DNA from: Erodium maritimum
Taxonomy: Eukaryota > Streptophyta > Magnoliopsida > Geraniales > Geraniaceae
Assembly (NCBI GenBank): GCA_963921825.1
Contig: OY997596.1
Coordinates: 39,423,932-39,487,931 of the forward strand
Direction: 5' to 3'
DNA: 64,000 nt
The notes beneath the pieces were generated by a model. The model did not search any database. It saw only the letters and a list, made by a program, of their open reading frames with translations, and was not told the DNA's origin. The position numbers and the translations under genes are program-made. Positions 1-10,212 of the stretch are shown piece after piece; the first letter of the stretch is position 1; each line of letters starts with the position of its first letter.

Positions 1-349
1 GTGGTATCGTATGATAAGTAAATTTATCGAACAATAGAAATGCAGGCGACACTTAGTGGTGTCGTAGGATACATGAACGTATTGAACAATAGAAATGCAT
101 GTGACACTTAGTAGTGTCGTAGGATAAGTGAACGTATCGAACATTAGAAATACTTGTGGCATTTGGTTGTGCCCGTAGGTTGATTGAATTGTTTGTGTTT
201 GTGGGTGGCCATGAGTGCCTGTGGGGAGTTGAACCCGTATTGGTTGACTGACTTGCCGAGTGGTAGTTAGTCGTGTTGTCGTATTTTGTTTCTATTTGCG
301 GGGTATTGTGTGTTATTTGGTTGTGACTGTGATTGTTCTGGTGATGACT

Positions 350-707
350 GTTGAGCTATGCCCGTGGGTGTGTAGTACCCTCCGGTGCGCGGTCGGTAAA
401 GTGCTGAGGGATGTGGTTCACGTCAGGTGCGTCGTACCTTTCGACGCGTGATCGGTAAAGTGCTGAGGTTAGAGCTGTGCCCGAGGGGTGTGTCGTACCC
501 TCCAATGCGTGGTCGGTAAAGAGCAGAGGGTTGTGGTCCCCGTAGGTGTGTAGCACCTTCCGGTGCATGATTGGTAAAGTGTTGAGGTTGGATTTATGCC
601 CGAGGGGTGTGTCGTACCCTCCGGTGCGCGGTCGGTAAAGAGCAGAGGGCTGTGGTCCCCATCAGGTGTGTAGCACCTTCCGGCGCATGATCGGTAAAGT
701 GTTGAGG
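350..707 (+). repeat. Tandem array inside the LTR (about 57-bp unit, six copies)
   Basis: Units read as CCCGTGGGTGTGTAGTACC, CTCCGGTGCGCGGTCGGTA, AAGTGCTGAGG and recur about every 57 bp. Two alternating unit types form a dimer of about 117 bp seen three times. Other LTRs of this family carry related but different arrays at the same relative place (29300-29690, 49490-50110). Spurious short ORFs on both strands here come from the periodicity. Confidence 0.75.
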
Positions 708-949
708 CTCGTGGTTGTGGTTTGTGTGACTTTGATCACTTCTGTGTTGTTGTGTTCTTTGAGGTCGTCATTACGGTGTCGGGTCTACATTACGGGTACG
801 GGTGGTTAGATGGTTGGGGAAAGTAACAGTTTTTGTGTGACAGTCGGGTTATTTGAGTTTGGGGATGGTAGTCCCCGGTGTTTTGTCTGTTGTTGGTGTT
901 CCGGCATTTTCTGCTAGTATGCCGTAGTCAGTCTGGTATCTGTGGTGGT

Positions 950-986
950 CAGCGAACGCTCACCCCTAGCTGCTTTTCCTACAGAG
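950..986 (+). promoter_or_regulatory. Conserved LTR hairpin with pyrimidine tract and ACAG
   Basis: AGCGAACGCT forms a short hairpin core, followed by CACCCCTAGCTG, CTTTTCCT and ACAG (ending at 984). The same module occurs in other gypsy LTRs ending at 11623, 20784, 30327 and 50799. It looks like a 3' splice acceptor but could be another conserved RNA signal. No function is proven from sequence. Confidence 0.45.
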
Positions 987-1238
987 ACTGGTCGCGAGGC
1001 GGACTAGGGGAGCTCTCGAAGCTTGAAGAGCTGGGAGCGGAAGTCCGGGTTTTTAGGAGTTTAGCGACGTACGCTTTGGTTTTTGTCCGCTTGTTTTGGA
1101 CGTATTTTAAGTTGTAAAATATTATTTTGATTAACTTAAGTGGTTATTTTAAGAGGTTTAATTAAAATGTCGGAAAATTGTTTTACTGTTTCACCGTTCG
1201 CGTTCCGAGTCCGGTTATAGCGAATTCGGGGCGTGACA

Positions 1239-2078
1239 CACCTGGTACGGTGGAGGGTCCAAAGCATCCCGACTTGATCGATTTGTCGTCTTTCCCTCAG
1301 CTCTTACCATGTTCGGAGACTTAATTCAGCAAGGGCACCCGATGTCTCTCAGATCATCGTTCCCTGACGCTGGTTTCTTCTTTTGTCCATTGGGGCCCCA
1401 AACCTCAGAGATTTCTCAACGCTTCGATCGATCATAAGTATTTCCGATCGGATGTGCAGGTCTTTTGGGATTCCTATAGTTGTCAGGGCTCCGCGAGTTA
1501 CTCTCTCTGGTTCAAGCTTCGCTGCTTGCGTGGTGATCTCCATCGCTGGAGCAGGGATGTGTTTAGTCGTACTGACCGTGAAGTTGAAGCTATGGAGGCC
1601 TAAATTGATTCTTTTGACATTTCCTTGGATGATCGAATTTTATCAAAAGTTGAATGTCTCTCTCAGTCCTTGCTTTGCGTTAACCTCATTCGCAAGCAAA
1701 AGGTCCTTGTGCGTATCTGGAGCCAAAAGGCTCACTTGAAGTGGAATAAGCATGGCGATGTCTGCTCGTTGTTTTATCACAAGATCGCGAATATTCGTGC
1801 TTCGAGGAATAAGATCACTCAAGTTTCAGTTGATTCAGTCATTTATTCTGATCCTGCAGAACACTTTAGCCTCCGCTTCACTAGGCCCATCTCTCGAGTG
1901 CCTCTTCCATTCCTCCCCTTTGATCGACTGTCAGGCTTTCAAGCCTCTTTTCTTGAGGAACCGTTTTCGTAGAAGGAGATCCTTGCTGCTATTTCAGATT
2001 GTGGTACAGAAAAGGCTCCGGGGCCAGATGGTGTTCTCGCTTGTTTTACAAAGTTTGTTGGGACACAATCAAGGCTGA
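1239..2078 (+). pseudogene. LINE ORF2: endonuclease C-terminus and linker (broken)
   Basis: Translation in shifting plus frames gives WGPKPQRFLNASIDHKYF at about 1390-1445, the usual 'WGPKPFRFFN' block just after an L1 endonuclease. The linker follows, with SLWFKLRCLRGDLHRWSRDV near 1510-1565 and WNKHGDVCSLFYHKIANIRA near 1742-1800. The reading is interrupted by stops (for example at the TAG near 1970 just before KEILAAI) and frame changes. The upstream catalytic part of the endonuclease is not in the window. The domain is identified by family pattern only. Confidence 0.65.
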
Positions 2079-3234
2079 CTTGCTGAGATTTTTTTCGGAC
2101 TTCCATGCTTCGGGGACCATAGGCAAGGGTCTCAATTCCACATTTCTCACTTTGATCTTGAAGCATCGGAACGCTGCCAGTTTCCAGGACTTTAGACCCA
2201 TTAGTCTTATCTCAGGGCCTTACAAAATCCTAGCTAAGGTTCTTTCGAATCGGCTCTGTCAGGTTCTAGATGATATCATCAGTGATTCATAATCAGGTTT
2301 TGTTGCAGGCAAGCAACTGCTTGGCGGTGTCCTGATTGCTTCTAAGGTTATAAACTGGGTGCGTAGGTCCGTTGAGGAAGTGGTCGTTCTCAAACTGGAC
2401 TTCGAAAAGGCATTTGACAAAGTTCATTGGGAGTATGTTGATGAAGTAATGGATGCTATGGACTTTGGGTCGAAATGGCGCTCTTGGATGGCTTACTGTT
2501 TCAAAGCTTTTGTGGTTGTTCTAGTGAATGGCTCTCCGAGTCATGACTTCCCCATCCTGAATGGTATTCGTCAGGGCTGCCCTCTCTCTCCTTTTATTTT
2601 CCCGATCCCTGCTGAAGGTCTTCATCAGGTCTTAGACAAGGGTATCAGTTTGGGAGATTTTTCGGGCATTCGGATAGGTCCATTGGGGCCGGTTATATCT
2701 CAATTGCAGTTCGCCGATGACACACTGCTTTTTGTGAAGGGTTCAGTTGATGATCTCCTAAGGCTTAAAAGCACTTTGTTTACTTTTCAGTTGAGTTCGG
2801 GGCTAAAAATTAATTTTGTTAAGTCCACAGCTATCCTCCTAAATGCAAGCTCTTGGACCCCGGAGTCGGTTGCCTCTTCTTTGGGTTGTTTGGTTGGATC
2901 CTTACCAATCGCGTATCTTGGTTTTAGTTTGGGCGCAAACCCCAAACGTCTCTCTTTTTGGGCTCCTATTATTCAGAAATTCAAGGATTCCCCCTCTCTT
3001 TGGAAAACTAAGGATCTATCTATGCCAGGCAGGTTAGTTTTGATAAAGTCTACTTTATCAGCTTTGCCTATTTTCTATATGTCCCTTTTCAGGGCGCCCA
3101 AAGGTGTTATTAGAGAATTGGAGTCTTGGAGAAGACACTTCTTTTGGCATAATAGGGCTCCCTCTAGAGTCTTTTGCAAAGTTCGTTGGTCCTCTGTTTG
3201 CAAACCCAAAAATGAGGGATGTCTTGGCATTTGA
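1979..3234 (+). pseudogene. LINE ORF2: reverse transcriptase (broken)
   Basis: The RT domain begins near APGPDGV at about 2010 and continues through FRPISLISGPYKILAKVLSN at 2190-2250. It then reads QSGFVAGKQL, LKLDFEKAFDKVHWEY at 2391-2439, GIRQGCPLSPFIF at 2565-2601 and the catalytic LQFADDTLLF near 2704-2733. FADD is the usual non-LTR active site and is intact. A TAA at about 2290-2292 interrupts the reading just before QSG and fits a CAA to TAA change. A frameshift separates the first block from the second. The final stop at 3232-3234 fits CGA to TGA. The RT fold is complete in outline but not in one frame. Confidence 0.85.
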
Positions 3235-4335
3235 GGCTTGGAGAGGGTAAAACAAAACTTGTTAGCGAAGTGATTTTGGTGCTTTGCCACTGAAAAGGAC
3301 TCTCTTTGGAAGCGAGTGTTGTGTGCTAAGTTTGGTTGGAACTTGTCTGAATGGGATCTTACTGCTTTGGACAAGCCTGGTTCCTCGTTCTTTTTTGGCC
3401 ATGTTATGGATCTTTCTGATTCTCTGATCTTCAGACGTATGTTTGGGAACCAGAGTCTTCACTGGCGAGTTGGAGGTGGAGATCGTATACGTTTCTGGCA
3501 AGATGTGTGGCTCGGCGCTCTTGCTTTTCGCTATCGTTTTCCCAGACTTTATAGCATTTGTTTGGGAAATTGGTCTCGGATTGGCGAGGTTTGGCTGAAT
3601 GGATCTTGGTTTATTGATTATCGTCGCTCTTTTATATTCACTTACGAGTGGGATGATTCAGCCTCGCTTATGGATTTATTGTCCACGACATGTTCACGTC
3701 ACGGTTCCCCTGATTCGGTCATCTGGTCACAGAGGGATTATGGTTTCACTTCAGCATCAACTTATCTCTTGCTCGATGACTCGGTTCCCTCTCCTGTTCC
3801 TTGGGCGGGTTTTCTTTGGATTAAGAATCTCCCTCCCAAATATAGCTCTTTGGTTTGGTTACTGACTCATAACGTGGTTCCGACAAAATCTTTTCTGGAA
3901 GAGCGAGGTATGCGTATTTCTCTTAATCACATGTTTTGTTGCCTCTGTGGTTCTGTTTTTGAAGATGCTCCACACCTCTTCTTGCACTGTGTTTTTGCTT
4001 GGTCGCCGTGGTCCAAATTATACTCTTGGTGGTCAATCTTTTGGGTTGTACCGGTGGACTGTGTCTCATTGATCTCTGCTTGGAAAGGGTTGGGTAGGAG
4101 AAGTTGGTGGAGGATTTGGGTCAAGGTTGGCTATCTTTTTTTCTGGCATATCTGGCTGCTGAGGAATTCAGGTGTTTTCCGGCGTCAATCCGAGTCTGTG
4201 GACGCTGTTTTCAGCAAGCTTCAGCTTCATAGCTTCAGCATTTGCAGGATGGCTGGTGATCTTTTGGAGGATGCCAATCTTTCTCTTTGGTTGACTTCCC
4301 TTTCTTCTTGTTTTGTTGCTTCTGTTAAGAGATGA
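3235..4335 (+). pseudogene. LINE ORF2: C-terminal region with zinc-binding RVT domain
   Basis: The reading continues in the RT frame after two stops (3232-3234 and 3271-3273; the second fits TGG to TGA). The open stretch 3316-4335 encodes GDRIRFWQDVWLG and then the zf-RVT pattern: WIKNLPPKYSSLVWLLTHN, CCLCGSVFEDAPHLFLHC and the W-rich tail. This Cys/His cluster is typical of plant L1-type ORF2 and related 'putative ribonuclease H' genes. The stop at 4333-4335 probably is the true ORF2 end, as the 3' UTR and A-tract follow within about 110 bp. Confidence 0.8.
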
Positions 4336-4467
4336 TTTCCTCTCTCCTTTTGTCTTCTTTTCTTTGGAAGGATATTTTGGGGGTTTTTACCTCGAGCTTT
4401 GTAATTTATTATTTCAAATCCATGAATAAAACCATCATTTATCAAAAAAAAAATCAATGAACAATAT

Positions 4468-4985
4468 GTTAGAGTAACCCTAGAATCCTCTTGGCCATGC
4501 CCTGGAGAAAAAGCTGATGGGTTGCCAAATCCTCTAGCTCCATAATGGAGGTATCCTTATCTTGTAGTAAGCGAAACTCCCACATAAGGGACTCATTGGC
4601 TAGTAGTTGCGTCGACTGCTCCTACTCGATGGTCCTCAAGCTCTCGGCTAATGCGGCGTGGGTAGGACTATCGGTCGTTTCTTTTCCCTTTCCCTTCCTA
4701 GCCTTTGCGGTATTCCGACCAATAGGGCGGCGCCCGTGGACTAGTCCTGGCCGTGGAACATCAACATCTTCAGCTGCGGCAGCGAGCATGTCTATTTGAG
4801 ACATTGGGTTGCTCAGGTTAAGAGTTCTAGGTTTGCGCCAATCCTTAGTACCGATGAAGTCACCATTTGTCGTCGATAACGTGTTCTCGAAACGATGTTT
4901 CCAACATGACTTCTTTCTCACAAGCTACCACCAGTGCTTCCAAGTAAAGACGTGTTCGTATCTATCCAAGTAGTCCATCTGCGCA
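4468..4985 (-). pseudogene. Remnant with NAM-associated C-terminal domain
   Basis: The minus-strand reading contains RPIGRNTAKARKGKGKE, close in form to the RPxGxKxAKxxRKxK block of the plant 'no apical meristem-associated C-terminal' domain. That domain occurs in Myb/SANT-like proteins often linked to PIF/Harbinger elements. Upstream (higher coordinates) a W-K-H-W segment resembles the FKHCWxxLK part of the same proteins. A TAG at 4619-4621 splits the frame, and a readable helical tail follows to about 4470. No promoter or intact start is visible. Whether it came from a host gene or a transposon-borne accessory gene is not resolved. Confidence 0.4.
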
Positions 4986-6530
4986 TCCCCCGTGACCTAG
5001 TCATCAGATCTACCAGATTGGTAGATGTGCTTGAATTTAGATTAACAACCTTGGAACATATTAACCTTCCGGTTAGTTACGCTCCAATGCTGCTTGCATT
5101 TCCTCGCCGTCCGACCCTGTCCATGTGTTTGGATCATCCCTTGGACGAATTCCCGATGGATGGCGTCCCAAAATATAGCCGAAAACTGATCAGCCTCACG
5201 CTCCGAGTTCTCAGAGTTGTTCAGTCATGCTTTGACCAATATCGTCTCCTCCGCTCTTGTCTATTTTCGGTACAGACGGGTAGGAGACGATATGTCGGCC
5301 CCGTTTCCTCTAGAGGAGGTGGTGGTACACGGACACGGTACTTGTGTCTACGATGCAGAACTATAAGGACTGCCATCCCAGTATAGCCGCCACGCTCCCC
5401 GTTATAATCCGAGGCCATCCCCGTTTCCCAAGTCGTTGGCCATCAGACGTCATTCAACTGAGGAATGGCGATGTTGAACCCAAGTTGTCATGATTGCGGT
5501 TCAACACAGGGTTGTCGGTAATGTCCGTTGCTCCGACTTCGACGAGACGTATTCTTTTGGATCCTGGTTCCAATGCGTCTCCTTCCCGTCGTCCCAGTAA
5601 TTATGCGAATCTGGCACGAAGTCCAACTCCTGGCTTCTTCCAAGTCGGTAATCGTCATGACTGTCCTCGGCACAACTATGTGGTGGTGAAATGTCAGCAC
5701 TAATATTGAATCCGGGAGGTTATCGCAAGTGTTTGGAATCGATTGAGCTCGGAGACATGCCGAAGCAGCCAAAAAACACACGGAAACGGTGATGCTCTTG
5801 CCAACTCAGACAAACTCCTGCGTCGCAAAGTATGTCGGATAAACGGTAGGTACGCGACTACAGAATGGCTGAATCGCTGGTAAGTGGAGGAAGGAGATCG
5901 GAGAAACGCTGCACTAAGATGAAGTTGCAGAGGATTCGTGAAAAGGACGCTTCGGGTGTGTAATCTGCATTTTCGAAAATTCGACGATGACCCGACTTAA
6001 TAATACAAATTCAACGTCGAGAATCGACTCGTCATACGACTCAACGACGCGTTGAGACACCGTTTCGTCGCGATTGTGGGTTGTTTTAGTTTAAGTAAAT
6101 CAAATCCTTGATTTTATTCCGTTTGACTCGTGAGCACTCTTACCACAACCATGACGACATTCATGACCCTTAAAAATCTAACATGATGTCTCAGAGTACT
6201 CGATACTACTACTAATTTCTCACAGATTTTAGTATATGATTTAAAATTTAACATGTCTGCACACATGTACGGAACAACCCAGATAAACTTTATTATGAAT
6301 ATGTTTCAAAGATTCAATAGAAAAGAGAAAAAAGAATTCTTAGACAATAAATGTAACATATAAATATTAAAAAGAAAAGCTTTGTTTAAACCTGTTTCGC
6401 TGGTCTACCTTATATGCCACTCATGATTAACTCATGAACAAGGCTACAACCACCATTTAGGAAATATTCCACAAAGTCAAGTCTCAAGCAGATTAAAAAA
6501 CATTAAAAAAAAGTTAATCAACAAACAACA
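4986..6530. other. No recognisable intact gene
   Basis: The first part (to about 5800) has short minus-strand open readings rich in charged residues, which may extend the NAM-associated remnant, but I recognise no domain. From about 6100 to the MYB stop the sequence is AT-rich and would be the MYB 3' flank. Nothing else is supportable here. Confidence 0.5.
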
Positions 6531-7475
6531 TTAATCCCATGCAAGTTGACCCATGGAAGGACTTAAATTACGAAATACTCCACGAGGTGTCTGGTGCAGG
6601 ATAGCCTCCACGAAATCAAAATCAAAATCAAAGTTAACACTCTCTCCACTGTTATTATCATTGTTGACATTTTGACAAGAACTAGGGTTGAAGATCTTTT
6701 CTTCTCTTGTGTGCTCAAGATTTCCATCCCACATGCAGTTCTTATCCAAGACCCCAAACCCGCAAGGAAAAGCATGCAAGCTTTGGTCTCTAGGGTTTTG
6801 GGAATCATAAGGTGGTGGTGGTGGTGCCAAAGTTGAGCTCGAGCTCATCCCATGCAATGACAAGGGGTTAGAAGAAACATCATTATTAACATACACTTTG
6901 CTGCTGTTTTTAACGTTGTTATGATGATGAGGAGGCCTAGGACTAGGAGAGAGGAGGTTGTGAGTGTTGGGGTCCAAACCTAGAGCAATGAGCTTCTTCT
7001 TGATGCAAGAGTTCCAGAAGTTCTTGACCTCGTTGTCTGTTCTCCCAGGAAGGTGCTTGGCTATTTGAGCCCACCTGTTCCCCAGTATTCTGTGCACCTC
7101 TATGATCGTCCTCTCTTCCTCTTCGGAGAACGACCCCTTCTTCAGATCCGGCCTTAGGTAATTTATCCACCTCAGCCTACAACTCTTCCCGCACCTCTCC
7201 AACCCTGTAATCGTTATCAAAGAATTTACGTGATTCGACAATCTGCCTGTCTGTACCTATTAAGACGGACAAGAAATGACAACAAAAGCAAAAATACAAG
7301 ACCACGTGCTATATATGTATGCACCTGCTAGTTTGGGGACAGAGCTCCAGCTGCCATGGCCATGGATGGTGATGTGCCTAATGAGCTTATCATCTTCTTC
7401 CGGAGACCACAAGCCTCTCTTTACCTTCTGTTTGCTGCAACAATGATGGCCCATTACTTGCGCCTCTCTCCTCAC
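6531..7475 (-). CDS. R2R3-MYB transcription factor, two exons (MYB26-like)
   Basis: The complement of 7325-7475 joined to 6531-7204 encodes 274 residues. The 120-bp intron (7205-7324) has GT and AG ends and a phase-1 position after the first base of Gly51, the usual R2R3-MYB intron-1 site. R2 (about residues 19-69) has Trp23, Trp43 and Trp63; R3 (about 73-118) has Phe76, Trp95 and Trp114. The DNA-binding fold is therefore complete. The short lead MGHHCC and [14 protein letters not shown] fit the MYB26/MYB103-like group of nuclear activators tied to secondary walls and anther development; the exact orthologue is unsure. R3 is not interrupted by the common second intron. The C-terminus has a polyproline run ([10 protein letters not shown]) and an acidic-aromatic FDFDFDF stretch that could activate transcription. 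Met1 (7475) and Met8 (7454) are both possible starts; the second matches the family N-terminus better. Confidence 0.9.
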
Positions 7476-7517
7476 TCAACACTACTAGTGTTAATGAAAG
7501 AGTAATGTGTGTGCTCT

Positions 7518-7528
7518 CCTTATAATAC
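7518..7528 (-). promoter_or_regulatory. Candidate TATA box of the MYB gene
   Basis: The minus strand reads AGTATTATAAGG about 45-70 bp upstream of the two possible start codons. The position is somewhat close for a long 5' UTR but acceptable for a plant gene with a short leader. Confidence 0.45.
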
Positions 7529-8544
7529 TCTCTTCACTCCATGTCAGGAAAAAAAAGTAAATCTTTTTATTTCGGCAATATTATATACAATTACCCTAAT
7601 TAATTAAGGACAGTATACATATATGTATATAATACAAACGTGGTGTGTGAGATATATAACTTCGGTTGTACTCATTTAGAGGACCACTGGTCTCATCGAG
7701 TGTTTTGGTAACTTCCAAGGTTTGTCTTCCAAGGTTGCCATCAACTCCAATATTGTTTTCCATTTAACTAATACTGAACTGTTGAAATGACATAAAGATC
7801 TTTGCCTGAAAATGCACAAAAAGGGTGCATATTCATATACTACTTGGAGAATTAATTATTCAGCTACAGCCTAAAACCGATTCCCTTTTCTAAAAGTTAT
7901 GTTAATCTTTATGTGGTCTTCTAAATGAGTGATCTTCTTTTTTTTATCCATATTCAAAGACAATATCCTCGTCTCAGATACACAACATTAGTAATGGCAT
8001 TCATCATACCATGCAATTGGGTCAACAAAGAGAAAGAATCAAACTTAGAGCTTGTCTTTTGCCCATTCAAACTTTTTGCCTGCCGGCAAGGGTCTTTGTC
8101 CTTGATTTGGGATGCCTAGTAATGGATACAATATACATTTATAATTATTCAGTTAATTAGGGTCTATTTTTTTTAGTTGTATTGATCTCGAGCTAGTATG
8201 ATGTTAGAGCCTGATTGTCTTGATAGCTTGTATCCTACAGAATAAGATTGATGTTTCAATCTAGCTTTTAAATGAGTAGTGTGGCAATTTGAGTTTCACA
8301 TTACAAAAGTGTGAATCCGTTCATTACTTAAGTATTTTGTGATTTTCAACTATAAACTCGAGTTTTCAAGAGAGTTGAGCTTCACAACGTGTAAAAGATC
8401 TATAAATTTGTAAATACTATAATGTACATCTGCTTAAGGGAGAAGTGGATGGTTACGACATGTTCTTGGAGAGTAGGGACCTCTTGGATAGCGAGCAATG
8501 CACCATAGGACTAGTAGGTGCTCAACTGGTTTTCAAAACAACTC
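7529..8544. other. Upstream region of the MYB gene, no gene seen
   Basis: AT-rich sequence without a credible reading frame or repeat structure. It would contain the distal promoter of the minus-strand MYB gene. The first retroposon target duplication begins at 8545. Confidence 0.5.
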
Positions 8545-8564
8545 AACTCAGAAAGTCTTGAACG
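8545..8564. repeat. Left target-site duplication of a split retroposon (20 bp)
   Basis: AACTCAGAAAGTCTTGAACG here matches 22043-22062 with two transitions. The length and the adjoining A-tract at the far copy are typical of LINE-type retroposition. Confidence 0.8.
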
Positions 8565-9699
8565 GCTTCTAGAGAGAGAGCCTCTCACCTCCCTCTAGAA
8601 ACCCTAAAAACCCTTCCCCCCCAGAGCACACCGCCGCGGCTCCTCTTCCATGGAGGTCGTTGGCGGTCCTCACTTACCCTCTGCCGTCCTTTTCCTCCCC
8701 TGGTTCCATCCCCCTTTGCTTTCTAGACCCTCCTGTCTCCTTCTCTCCGTTCTTTTCCGATGAAGCGCGGTCACTTGGTTTCCTCGAAAACGGTGACATT
8801 GTAAGAACCACCCCCGGTCAATCCCGGTCGAACCGGTAAATTCTAAACAAGTTTGATTTTCGGCCAGAAAAGTCAACCGAAGACTCAGGAAGTCATTCGG
8901 GACCTTTCCGGGGCCCAATAAGCTTAGCCACTATCACGGTTGGCTTAGTTGGGCTGTTTCCTTTAGTTTGACTGTAGTTTTGTAACAATCAACTTTTGGT
9001 CAAACTTGGACTTTTTATCGACTTTTACCGAGCTAAAACAGACAACTGGAATTTAATTTAAAAGAAAGTGACTCCTACAATGCCACATGGCATTAGAGTC
9101 TTGGATGAGAAGAAAATGAGTTAAAAAGACCCTTTGACCCTCCCTAAAGCCTTAAAGTGGGTAGAACTTGAAAGGGCTTGTTGGTCATTTGACATTTAGG
9201 TCATTTAAGGCAATTGTTGGACACAATTCAGCCATTTTACTCTTGGTTGCAGATGAGTTTTGATAGAAGGAGAGAAAGAGAGAAGCTCTTAGCTTGAGCA
9301 AGAAGAAAGAGAGAAAAGAGAGGATTTTTGGCTCATCTCTCCACCATTTCACCTCCTCAAGCTTGCTAGCTTCATCTCCTACACATCCTAAAGGTATGGA
9401 TGCTCTAAACTTCTCATTTCATCCACTTTCTATTTTGGGTTTTGTGGGTTTTTGGCTTGAACTTGAAGAACTAGCTCTAATGGTGGTTACTTGGAGAAGA
9501 AGTAGTGAAGATAGGTTGTTTTGTTTGTGTTTGATTGAAGTTTGATAAGACCCATTGAGGGTGTTGAAGTTTGAAGGTTTGGATGAACATTTTCGGAGTT
9601 AGAAGGAGTTGGAAATGGAGTTTTTGGTTTGATTTGAGTGAAATACGAGTTGGGGAAGAAAGGAGAAGGTGCTGGACTGGTTCGATACGGAACGTGACC

Positions 9700-9905
9700 C
9701 AGACCGGGCCATGTGCCGGCACGGCAGGCCGCACGGAACGGGCTAGGTACCGGCACGGTGCGCGACACGGAACGGACGAGAGTCCGGCACGGTACCTCAC
9801 ACGGTCCGTGTCAGACTCCGGGCCGGTGTGTCGCACGGTCCGTGCTGGTTACCGGGCCGGTCTGTGATACGGTCCGTGCCAGGTTCCGGCACGGCCAGTG
9901 ACACG
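9700..9905 (+). repeat. GC-rich degenerate minisatellite in the 5' LTR
   Basis: Repeated variants of CACGGTCCGTG and TTCCGGCACGG or CCGGGCCGGT, spaced about 40 bp apart. The same block is at about 18860-19066 in the 3' LTR. A comparable CCGG-rich block sits at the same relative place in the LTRs near 44326, 48450 and 62340. Confidence 0.7.
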
Positions 9906-10212
9906 GTCCGGATGGCATTCCGGATCAGATCTCCAGAACCAAAACCCTTCCTTTTGAGTCCATTTCGATTTCTAGATCATTCCTTCGACTTTGTTTCTAT
10001 TCTTGGGGACTGTTCTGTATTTTTGGGTGAGGAACACTCCTTGGGTTACTAATTTTGGTATTGTTGTGGTCCAAGACCGTGAGCACGGGCTCGGAAGGAG
10101 GAAAGGCCTTGGACCCGAGCTAGAGAGACGAAGACCACTCCGGAACCCGTGTGAAGAACGGAGGAGAGGCTAACCGACTTTACAACAGAGTTTATTAGAG
10201 GAAGACCACGAG

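Larger units (their letters stand above)
1..1238 (+). mobile_element. 3' part of a Tekay-like Ty3/gypsy LTR (cut by window edge)
   Basis: This stretch matches, in order and orientation, the 3' portions of the LTRs ending at 30582 and 51051. Shared blocks are the roughly 60-bp GACACTTAGTAGTGTCGTAGGA units at the start, the GGTAAAG arrays, the hairpin plus ACAG motif near 950-984 and the terminal TTCGGGGCGTGACA. The CA at 1237-1238 is taken as the LTR end, since it corresponds to the end of LTRs with confirmed target duplications. The LTR start lies left of the window, so solo LTR and element 3' end cannot be told apart. LINE-coding sequence begins directly after the terminus, so the LTR probably inserted into that LINE. 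Confidence 0.75.
1239..4452 (+). mobile_element. L1-type LINE, plus strand, decayed
   Basis: The stretch encodes, in order, the C-terminal end of an ORF2 endonuclease, a linker, a non-LTR reverse transcriptase and the zinc-binding RVT C-terminal domain. It ends in a 3' UTR and an A-tract at about 4443-4452. Several in-frame stops and at least one frameshift make it inactive. No target duplication is visible: the left edge abuts the gypsy LTR end at 1238. The missing 5' half is therefore expected left of the window, beyond that LTR. Confidence 0.85.

Noticed and set aside
350..707. Regularly spaced repeats as a CRISPR array
   Set aside because: Units are tandem with no unique spacers, and the context is a plant LTR.
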